From assembly GCA_035352635.1 (NCBI GenBank), contig DAOPYA010000133.1, positions 1-11,331 of the forward strand: 11,331 bases of DNA. Reading direction: 5' to 3'. Positions 6,827 to 11,331 of this stretch are shown here, piece after piece. The translations under genes and the position numbers were made by a program. Under the pieces are notes generated by a model that worked only from the letters and a program-made list of their open reading frames with translations, had not been told where the DNA came from and ran no database searches. Position 1 is the stretch's first letter, and each line of letters opens with the position of its first letter. The DNA is from Rifleibacterium sp035352635 (GTDB lineage: Bacteria; Muiribacteriota; Ozemobacteria; Ozemobacterales; Ozemobacteraceae).

Positions 6827-7645
6827 TCAGGCGACAGACAGTTCGACCCAGACCGGGGCGTGATCTGAGGGTTTTTCCATGCCGCGCACCTGGTAGTCTA
6901 TGCCGCTGGCAACGCACCTTTGCAATATTGGTCGGGTGCCAAGCATCAGATCGATGCGCAGGCCGCGCTGTGGCTGGTCTTCAAATCCGCCGGTGCGGTA
7001 ATCGAACCAGCTGAAGAGATCGGCAATCTGGGGATTTTTTTCGCGAAACAGATCGTGTGTACCCCATTGCAGAAGGCGGGCAAGCCATTGGCGTTCTTCG
7101 GGCAGAAAGCAGCATTTGCCGGTTTTCAGCCAGCGCTGGGCATTTTTTTCGCCGATGCCGATATCGGCGTCGGCGGGGGCGACATTCATGTCGCCAAGAA
7201 TCAGCAGATTGTCGTCAGGTTTGAAATCTGATTGCAGGTAATCGAGCAGATCGGCATAAAACTTCTGCTTAGCCGGAAACTTTTCGGGGTGATCACGGCT
7301 TTCGCCCTGGGGAAAATAGCCGTTAATAACGACGAGGGGCCGGTTCTGCTCGTCAAGCCAGGTTCCGACGATCAGGCGACGTTGGGCGTCTTTCCCGTCG
7401 CCCGGGAAACCGCGCTGAACATTGACTGGTGGAATTTTAGAGAGAAACGCCACGCCATAATGACCTTTCTGGCCGAAAACTTCGGCATGGTAACCCATGG
7501 CAGTCGTATCGTTGATCGGAAAGGCGTCGTCAACGCATTTAATTTCCTGGATAGCGATGATGTCAGGCTGATGGCGGTCGATGATTTGCTTGATCTGATG
7601 AAGGCGGGCGCGAATACCGTTGGCATTGAAGGTGATTATTTTCAT
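6827..7645 (-). CDS. xthA: Exodeoxyribonuclease III (AP endonuclease)
   Basis: Mg2+-dependent enzyme of the exonuclease III / endonuclease-exonuclease-phosphatase family. It cuts DNA 5' to abasic sites and removes 3'-blocking groups in base excision repair. At 272 aa it is of normal family length (E. coli 268). The catalytic residues seen are N7 in MKIITFNANG, E34 in AIQEIK, Y110 in INGYFPQG, D152 and N154 in ILGDMNVAP, D232 in GLRIDLML, and the D261-H262 pair in PSDHAPVW. The ATG at 7645 follows GGAGA (7655-7651) by 5 nt. It is transcribed away from the NFACT-R gene, with about 110 bp between the two starts. Confidence 0.96.
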   Translation of the reverse strand: MKIITFNANGIRARLHQIKQIIDRHQPDIIAIQEIKCVDDAFPINDTTAMGYHAEVFGQKGHYGVAFLSKIPPVNVQRGFPGDGKDAQRRLIVGTWLDEQNRPLVVINGYFPQGESRDHPEKFPAKQKFYADLLDYLQSDFKPDDNLLILGDMNVAPADADIGIGEKNAQRWLKTGKCCFLPEERQWLARLLQWGTHDLFREKNPQIADLFSWFDYRTGGFEDQPQRGLRIDLMLGTRPILQRCVASGIDYQVRGMEKPSDHAPVWVELSVA

Positions 7646-7740
7646 GTGCTTCTCCGTGAATTTGCTTTGAGATTACCACAATCCGCCCCGCCGATGGAAT
7701 ATGGATAATGATGTCGGGTGGTTCACTTTCGGAGGCGGTT

Positions 7741-7803
7741 ATGGTAGCTTGTCTGCATGATCAGCGATTTCGAAACCATCAAGCGCAATGCTTTTATTTA
7801 TGA
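7741..7803 (+). CDS. Possible 20-codon leader ORF overlapping the NFACT-R start
   Basis: ATG at 7741 follows a strong Shine-Dalgarno GGAGG (7731-7735) at the ideal 5-nt distance and opens a frame of 20 codons (MVACLHDQRFRNHQAQCFYL) ending at TGA 7801-7803. The NFACT-R start at 7757 lies inside it in another frame and has no close ribosome binding site of its own. It may be a translated leader that brings ribosomes to the downstream start, or a sign that NFACT-R starts unusually. The peptide resembles nothing I know. Confidence 0.35.
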   Translation: MVACLHDQRFRNHQAQCFYL

Positions 7804-8149
7804 GCCGGTTGAGGGCTTTGTCATCATCGCCGGCCGAACCAGCAAAGACAATGATTTTATCAGCGTCAAGGTCGCGGCGCCCGAAGATTATTGGTTTCAT
7901 GTGCGCGGCATGCCTGGCAGTCACGTGTTGCTGCGCTCTCTGAATGGTGAAGAACCAGACAAGCGCCTTCAGGAAACTGCGGCTGCGGTGGCCGCCTGGC
8001 ACAGCAAGGGCCGTAACGGTGGTGTGACCGCCGTTTCAATGACGAAGGCAAAGTTTGTCAGCAAGCCGGGCGGCGTCAAAGACGGCACCGTTTATATCAA
8101 AAACGAGAAGGTTTTAAAAGTTCGGCCCGGTCTGCCTGAAGAGAGCTGA
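7757..8149 (+). CDS. Stand-alone NFACT-R (DUF814) RNA-binding domain protein
   Basis: The product is 130 aa and consists almost wholly of the NFACT-R domain, which in RqcH/Rqc2/NEMF proteins helps contact tRNA and the large ribosomal subunit during ribosome-associated quality control. Visible landmarks are GFVIIAGR (20-27) with N32, the D44-x-W46-x-H48 element in EDYWFHVRGMPGSHVLLR, and the C-terminal KAKFVSKPGGVKDGTVYIKN (97-116). The NFACT-N, helix-hairpin-helix and coiled-coil parts of full RqcH (about 550-580 aa) are absent, and no trace of them is found upstream. Single-domain forms are known in the family, so this need not be a fragment. The ATG at 7757 is the only start in frame, since a TAG at 7745-7747 precedes it; the nearest GGAGG is 21 nt away. 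Function by analogy only: RNA or ribosome binding. Confidence 0.88.
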   Translation: MISDFETIKRNAFIYEPVEGFVIIAGRTSKDNDFISVKVAAPEDYWFHVRGMPGSHVLLRSLNGEEPDKRLQETAAAVAAWHSKGRNGGVTAVSMTKAKFVSKPGGVKDGTVYIKNEKVLKVRPGLPEES

Positions 8150-8323
8150 AGCCGACTTGCTGCGCGGTTGCAGCAATGAGCTTGCGTTAGCCCTGGTATT
8201 CAGTGTTTTTTTTGACTGCCCAAAGACTGCAAACTGCCAATTTCTATTTAACTGATATTGCAGCATGGTTCGTTTTTCGCAATTATTGAATCCTGCAAAA
8301 ACAAATTAGAGTCTGTTCGACGG
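8150..8323 (+). other. Intergenic segment after the NFACT-R gene
   Basis: No gene is seen. A 7-bp hairpin, TTGCTGC (8157-8163) with GCAGCAA (8170-8176), lies just after the NFACT-R stop but lacks an adjacent T tract. An isolated run of eight T occurs about 30 nt later (around 8206-8214). ACTGC occurs three times at 8215-8238, which is probably coincidental. Confidence 0.4.
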
Positions 8324-8400
8324 CCCGGCCTATCAGCCGGGTTGCTTTTTCTACAGCGATTCCTCACTTCGTTCGTCACAAGCTTCCGAAAAAGCAATCC
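8324..8400 (+). repeat. 27-bp interspersed repeat, copy 2, within a hairpin element
   Basis: Bases 8326-8352 are the exact reverse complement of 1-27. Two structures overlap here. The first is a terminator-like hairpin, CCCGGC (8324-8329) with GCCGGG (8336-8341), followed by TTGCTTTTTC. The second is a longer 13-bp stem with one G-U pair, 8339-8351 with 8388-8400 (GAAAAAGCAATCC), around a 36-nt loop. The pair is mutually exclusive at 8339-8341. The first could end the NFACT-R transcript. Exact conservation in two inverted copies suggests a dispersed repeat family (REP- or MITE-like) rather than two unrelated terminators. Confidence 0.7.
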
Positions 8401-8434
8401 CGTCTTCTCTCCGGGCCTGTTTATGATTTATTAG

Positions 8435-8472
8435 AAGGAGCTTTAATTATGCAGTTATCAATAGACAGTTAA
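8435..8472 (+). other. Orphan ribosome binding site with a 7-codon frame
   Basis: AAGGAG (8435-8440) is followed at 8 nt by ATG (8449), which opens MQLSIDS and stops at TAA 8470-8472. The translation start is well formed but leads to no gene. It could be the remnant 5' end of a deleted gene, a leader peptide or chance. The minus-strand hslO gene ends 67 nt further on. Confidence 0.35.
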
Positions 8473-8539
8473 AGATTTTTTGCCAACTCTGCGGGGCCAG
8501 GCAGGTCGGTTAACGTTTTCGTGGTTGCGGCGGTCGGGG

Positions 8540-9421
8540 CTATTCGGCAGGTCTTTCTTTTTTTTCGATGAGCAGGCGGGCGATTTCTTCGGATTCGACG
8601 ATGTATGACTGGCTGCAGAAGTGGCAGGTGACCTCGGGGCGCTCTTTTTTTTCGATAATCTCTTCGAGTTCGTTGATCGGCAAACATGAAAGCGAATAAA
8701 CGACCTTTTCGCGGCTGCATGTACAGCGGGCAACGAGGGTTCGGCGTTCGATGATCGTCAGGTTTTCGAGGCCAAGCAGCTGGCTCATGATATTGATATC
8801 GACCGCCTGGGCGAGAGCTTTTTGAATAGTGCGGTCATTGAAGCGTTCGAGCAGCGGGATAAAATTCTCGGATAAGCCCTCGGGGGTGCGGCTCATGCGG
8901 ATACCGACGGCGCGATGCAGATAATGATCGCGGCTGGTGGCGCTGATTTCGATGGCGGTGGGCTGCTGGCGGGCGTCGTTGAAGTAGCGGGCCAGGCCGT
9001 GCCTGAAGTTAAGCGGGTTGCATGGTACCTGGTAATGAGAGATTACCCCGCGATGGTTCGAATGAATCATGGTCAGGGCGCCGGCATCTCCAAGCACGTC
9101 TTTAAGAGGAGTAGAATCGGTGCCGTCATATTCATTCAGAATCTTGATCGTGGTGTAACCACGCAAATTGCCCTGACGGGATGCGTCAACCAGACAACCG
9201 CCGATCGGGCCGGTTACCTGTGCCTGCAAAGAGATGCGCTCGTCATCACCGCCGAGGTCGGCAGAAAGAATGGCGACTGCCACCAGCCCTTCAGCAAGAA
9301 ACCGGCCGGCCGTTGGCCCGGAAAGATGCTTTTTCTCAAGGGTTTTGGCTGATTCGGTGACGTCAACAAAGGTCAGCGCAATGCCCTTTTCTTTTGAAAA
9401 CCCATAAAACAGCTGATCCAT
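8540..9421 (-). CDS. hslO: Redox-regulated molecular chaperone Hsp33
   Basis: Cytoplasmic holdase chaperone that binds zinc when reduced and is activated by disulfide formation under oxidative or bleach stress. The product is 293 aa from the ATG at 9421 (MDQLFYGFSKEKGIALTFVD), the usual family size. GAGG lies about 5 nt before this ATG. A GTG at 9478 would add 19 residues, but it falls inside the promoter and is rejected. The N-terminal domain shows SGPTAGRFLAEGLVAVAIL (34-52) and VTGPIGGCLVDA. The C-terminal redox switch has all four cysteines: C233-x-C235 (RCTCSRE) and C266-x-x-C269 (VTCHFC). C76, C134 and C246 are extra. It has its own promoter at 9458-9487. No clear terminator is seen downstream. 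Confidence 0.96.
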   Translation of the reverse strand: MDQLFYGFSKEKGIALTFVDVTESAKTLEKKHLSGPTAGRFLAEGLVAVAILSADLGGDDERISLQAQVTGPIGGCLVDASRQGNLRGYTTIKILNEYDGTDSTPLKDVLGDAGALTMIHSNHRGVISHYQVPCNPLNFRHGLARYFNDARQQPTAIEISATSRDHYLHRAVGIRMSRTPEGLSENFIPLLERFNDRTIQKALAQAVDINIMSQLLGLENLTIIERRTLVARCTCSREKVVYSLSCLPINELEEIIEKKERPEVTCHFCSQSYIVESEEIARLLIEKKERPAE

Positions 9422-9457
9422 GCAGACCTCGCCAGACGATAGTGTTATTGAACAGCC

Positions 9458-9487
9458 AGTATAACCCGAACCGGTCACCTATTTCAA
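9458..9487 (-). promoter_or_regulatory. Sigma-70-type promoter of hslO
   Basis: On the minus strand TTGAAA (9487-9482) and TATACT (9463-9458) are separated by 18 bp; each matches 5 of 6 consensus bases. Transcription would start near 9451, about 30 nt before the ATG at 9421. A sigma-32 type heat-shock promoter is not obvious. Confidence 0.65.
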
Positions 9488-9598
9488 TAATGAAATATCA
9501 GTAAGACAGGGCAAACGACCCCCGAACGACAGACCGGCCTGTTGAACCGACTCAACTGACTAAAACCAAAATTTCCAGGTATCCCTCGGGGTGTATGT

Positions 9599-9634
9599 GT
9601 GTGCGAAAATCACACGTTGTGTGAAAAAGACACA
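9599..9634 (+). promoter_or_regulatory. Two dyads, candidate enhancer-binding-protein sites
   Basis: GTGTG-N7-CACAC (9599-9615) and TGTGT-N7-ACACA (9618-9634) are two inverted repeats of equal length with A-rich spacers, 19 bp centre to centre. Their centres lie about 104 and 85 bp upstream of the predicted sigma-54 start, the usual range for upstream activator sites of NtrC-type regulators. The stretch to the promoter (9634-9683) is AT-rich and could bend. The regulator is not encoded in this window. Confidence 0.5.
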
Positions 9635-9683
9635 TAAAAAGTAAAAAAGATTTGCAATTTAGGCTAAAAATGTGTATATTGAG

Positions 9684-9699
9684 TTGGCACGATGATTGC
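9684..9699 (+). promoter_or_regulatory. Sigma-54 (RpoN) -24/-12 promoter
   Basis: TTGGCACGATGATTGC matches the consensus YTGGCACGrNNNTTGC at every defined position; only the following base (G instead of A/T) departs. GG and GC are at the correct spacing. Transcription should begin near 9711. No ordinary protein gene starts downstream on this strand before the terminator at 9892. Confidence 0.85.
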
Positions 9700-9723
9700 G
9701 TATAAGTAATTAGTTCTTTGAAA

Positions 9724-9813
9724 ATGACAGGTTCACATTCTGAGGCCGCCACTACAAGTGGTCGCAGGGTTGTTGCTGCAATTTCTCAGGCGATAATCGC
9801 TGTCGGTCTGTAG
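9724..9813 (+). CDS. Possible 29-aa peptide inside the sigma-54 transcript
   Basis: ATG at 9724, 13 nt after the predicted transcript start, opens 29 codons to TAG 9811-9813. The peptide begins MTGSHSEAATTSG and continues RRVVAAISQAIIAVGL, a basic pair followed by a hydrophobic, helix-prone stretch. No Shine-Dalgarno sequence precedes it (TTCTTTGAAA), and the same bases form the RNA hairpins, so it may be chance. If real, the transcript would be a dual-function RNA or a small-peptide mRNA. Confidence 0.25.
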   Translation: MTGSHSEAATTSGRRVVAAISQAIIAVGL

Positions 9814-9891
9814 TTGTTGAACCTGATGATTTTACGCTTAGTCGCGTCCCCGCGCGACTTCACGTATCCTCTCAAAAGATCCTCTCACTTT

Positions 9892-9925
9892 GCCCCTGGC
9901 TTTTTGACCAGGGGCCCTTTTTTTT
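9892..9925 (+). terminator. Strong Rho-independent terminator of the small RNA
   Basis: GCCCCTGG (9892-9899) pairs perfectly with CCAGGGGC (9908-9915) around an 8-nt loop, CTTTTTGA, followed by CC and eight T. The GC-rich stem and long T run make it one of the clearest terminators in the window. No minus-strand T tract is present. Confidence 0.94.
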
Positions 9926-10037
9926 AGCTCATTTGACCTCACTCCCGTGGTTAAAAACTTCTTTGAATATAATTTTCAGTAATGCTGTGGGGTGACCTGA
10001 ACGAAGCCTGTACATTAGCGTTGCGAGAGTGCTGGTT

Positions 10038-11331
10038 TTATTTTTTCAGCGATTCGATTACCTGTTCGGCGACCTTAAGGCCATCGACTGCTGAACTGAC
10101 GATACCGCCGGCGTAACCTGCGCCTTCACCCGCCGGGAACAGCCCTGAGAGAGCCGGTGATTCGCCGTTATCGTTGCGAACCATTCTGACCGGGCTGGAA
10201 CTTCGGGTTTCGGCGGCGTAAACAATTGCGGTGGCAGGATTGACGCCGTTGAGTTCGCGCAGCATGCCTGGCATGGCGGCCCGCAGGGTGGTCAGTACAT
10301 AATCAGGAAGAATGGTATCGAATGACGCGGGTTGTGAGCGTGCGCACGAACGGTCGGCGGGCAGGGTTGCCGAGACCTGACCGGTTAAAAAGTCTGGCAG
10401 CATGAGGGCTGGCACGCAAAAGTCGCTGCCACCAGCTTTGAAGGCTGCTTTTTCGATGGCCAGCTGCATGTTCAGCCCGGCGAGTTCAGGGTGGGTCTCG
10501 GGGCCATTATAACCGGCGAAGTCGTGCGGTTCTACGGGCACTATAAAGGCGGCGTTCGCCCAGATGCTGCCGCGCTGCGAATAGCTCATGCCGTTGGTGG
10601 TGAGAGAGTCGTGGTCAGAGGCGCAGCAGATTACCAGACCACCGGGGCACATGCAAAAACTGTAGCAGGCCCGGGCGTTGCCTTCGGGGCGCCTGGTCAG
10701 CTTGAAACTGGCGGCCTTGAGACGTGTATGCCCGGCGAATTTGCCGTATTGTGCTTTGTTGATCTGCTTTTGTGGCACCTCAAGGCGTATGCCGATGGCG
10801 AAGGGCTTGGCCTGCAGGCTGGCCTGGCGTTCACCGAGCAGGTGGTAGACATCACGGGCGCTATGGCCGGTTGCCAGCACCAGGTGGCTGGTTTTGATTT
10901 CTTTGCCCCCGGCGACAATGCCGGTCACCTTGCCGTTGTTGGTCAGGATATCGGTCATGGCGGTATTATAGTTGATGTGGCCGCCTGCGGCCAGAATGCG
11001 TTGCCTGATTGCCGGTACGATTTTGAGCAGCAGGTCACTGCCGAGATGGGGTTCGGCATCGACAAGAATTTCGGGGTGGGCGCCGCAATCGACCAATGTT
11101 TGAAAAAATCTGCGGATACGGGGGCGGTCTTTGCTGCGGGCCGTGAGCTTGCCGTCAGAAAAAAGCCCGGCGCCGCCTTCACCGAATAACACGTTGTCTT
11201 CGGCTTTAAAGTGCCCGGTGCGCCAGAAGGCATCGACGACCTCGCGACGGTCTTCGGCGCGGTTGCCACGTTCGATGAGCAACGGCCTGGCGCCCGATTC
11301 GGCGAGCATCAGGGCGGCCATCAACCCGGCC
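10038..11331 (-). CDS. FAD-dependent dehydrogenase, COG2509 type (5' end beyond window)
   Basis: About 430 residues are visible; the start lies past the window edge. The first visible codons (A-G-L-M-A-A-L-M) fit the second half of the GxGPAGLxAA dinucleotide-binding motif of a Rossmann fold, followed by the FAD-ribose acidic residue in PLLIERG. Family landmarks then appear in order: FGEGGAGLFSDGKLTAR, HLVLATGHSARDVYHLL, KPFAIGIRLEVPQ, CYSFCMCPGGLVI, TNGMSYSQR, ETRSSSPVR and the C-terminal flavin-binding FPAGEGAGYAGG. These are typical of the uncharacterised FAD-dependent dehydrogenases of COG2509, related to geranylgeranyl-reductase-like and HI0933-like flavoproteins. Substrate and partner are unknown. 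The full protein is probably about 500-550 aa. It converges on the small RNA, with 112 bp between their ends. Confidence 0.92.
   Translation of the reverse strand, partial: AGLMAALMLAESGARPLLIERGNRAEDRREVVDAFWRTGHFKAEDNVLFGEGGAGLFSDGKLTARSKDRPRIRRFFQTLVDCGAHPEILVDAEPHLGSDLLLKIVPAIRQRILAAGGHINYNTAMTDILTNNGKVTGIVAGGKEIKTSHLVLATGHSARDVYHLLGERQASLQAKPFAIGIRLEVPQKQINKAQYGKFAGHTRLKAASFKLTRRPEGNARACYSFCMCPGGLVICCASDHDSLTTNGMSYSQRGSIWANAAFIVPVEPHDFAGYNGPETHPELAGLNMQLAIEKAAFKAGGSDFCVPALMLPDFLTGQVSATLPADRSCARSQPASFDTILPDYVLTTLRAAMPGMLRELNGVNPATAIVYAAETRSSSPVRMVRNDNGESPALSGLFPAGEGAGYAGGIVSSAVDGLKVAEQVIESLKK

Larger units (their letters stand above)
9711..9925 (+). ncRNA. Predicted sigma-54-dependent small RNA
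   Basis: A transcript of about 215 nt runs from the sigma-54 start to a strong intrinsic terminator. Visible structure: a perfect 8-bp closing stem CAGGTTCA (9728-9735) with TGAACCTG (9818-9825). Inside it are a CTGAG/CTCAG stem (9740-9744 with 9785-9789), a 9-position hairpin (9745-9753 with 9757-9765, one mismatch and one G-U) and short GCAG/CTGC and GCGA/TCGC hairpins. A separate perfect 7-bp hairpin AGTCGCG/CGCGACT follows (9840-9846 with 9853-9859). Then comes an unstructured linker with ATCCTCTC twice (9866-9873 and 9879-9886), and then the terminator. ACTACA (9751-9756) can also pair with TGTAGT (9809-9814), giving an alternative fold or pseudoknot. I do not recognise it as tmRNA, RNase P, SRP RNA or a standard 6S RNA. 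The 3' end is firm; the 5' end is inferred from the promoter. Confidence 0.72.

Noticed and set aside
7232..7708. 158-codon plus-strand open frame
   Set aside because: It overlaps xthA on the other strand; xthA has all catalytic residues in place.
8157..8176. Terminator of the NFACT-R gene at the TTGCTGC/GCAGCAA hairpin
   Set aside because: There is a good 7-bp stem but no T tract directly after it; the element at 8324-8351 is the better candidate.
8915..9352. 145-codon plus-strand open frame
   Set aside because: It is antisense to hslO and has no ribosome binding site.
9422..9478. 19-residue N-terminal extension of Hsp33 starting at GTG
   Set aside because: It overlaps the promoter boxes; MDQLFYG at 9421 is the usual family start.
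9933..9973. TTGACC and TATAAT as a plus-strand promoter after the small RNA
   Set aside because: The spacer is 29 bp, far too long, and no plus-strand gene follows.
10491..11189. 232-codon plus-strand open frame
   Set aside because: It is antisense to the well-supported COG2509 dehydrogenase and has an alanine/valine/glycine-rich composition with no domain.

Overview
The window comes from a bacterial chromosome with about 50-55% GC. It carries housekeeping genes and accessory genes on both strands. Lipoprotein signal peptides with lipobox cysteines, good sigma-70 promoters and a near-perfect sigma-54 promoter point to a Gram-negative (diderm) bacterium. The phylum cannot be fixed from the sequence. 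Glycine-rich lipoproteins and a lipoprotein resembling a family I remember from planctomycetes suggest a candidate-phylum relative such as Riflebacteria or the Planctomycetes/Lentisphaerae side, but this is a guess.

Layout. 1-1711: a 27-bp interspersed repeat, a consensus promoter, asnS (asparaginyl-tRNA synthetase) and its terminator. 1818-3650: a secreted von Willebrand factor A protein with a long charged tail. 3676-4115: a 10/20-bp tandem repeat next to a FitA/VapB-type antitoxin pseudogene, broken by one TAG codon but keeping its promoter, operator dyad and ribosome binding site; no toxin gene follows it. 4137-5162 (minus) and 5665-6762 (plus): two divergent lipoprotein genes, each with a recognisable promoter, separated by about 500 bp. 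6827-7645 (minus): xthA (exonuclease III). 7757-8149 (plus): a stand-alone NFACT-R (DUF814) protein. 8150-8539: no convincing gene; it holds the second copy of the 27-bp repeat, hairpins and an orphan ribosome binding site with a 7-codon frame. 8540-9421 (minus): hslO (Hsp33). 9599-9925: a sigma-54-driven transcription unit that probably encodes a small RNA. 10038-11331 (minus): the 3' part of a COG2509-type FAD-dependent dehydrogenase, cut by the window end.

The most interesting part is 9599-9925. Two TGTGT/ACACA-type dyads lie where enhancer-binding-protein sites would be, upstream of a TGGCAC-N5-TTGC promoter. The promoter is followed by about 215 nt with a perfect 8-bp closing stem, internal hairpins, a repeated AUCCUCUC single-stranded segment (a possible anti-Shine-Dalgarno seed) and a strong intrinsic terminator. 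No ordinary protein gene lies between promoter and terminator; only a 29-codon frame without a ribosome binding site fits inside. This looks like a self-contained sigma-54-dependent regulatory RNA.

The genes do not form one pathway. AsnRS and NFACT-R concern translation, or ribosome rescue by analogy. XthA and Hsp33 concern DNA repair and oxidative stress. The VWA protein and the two lipoproteins belong to the cell envelope. Most genes are single transcription units with their own promoters.
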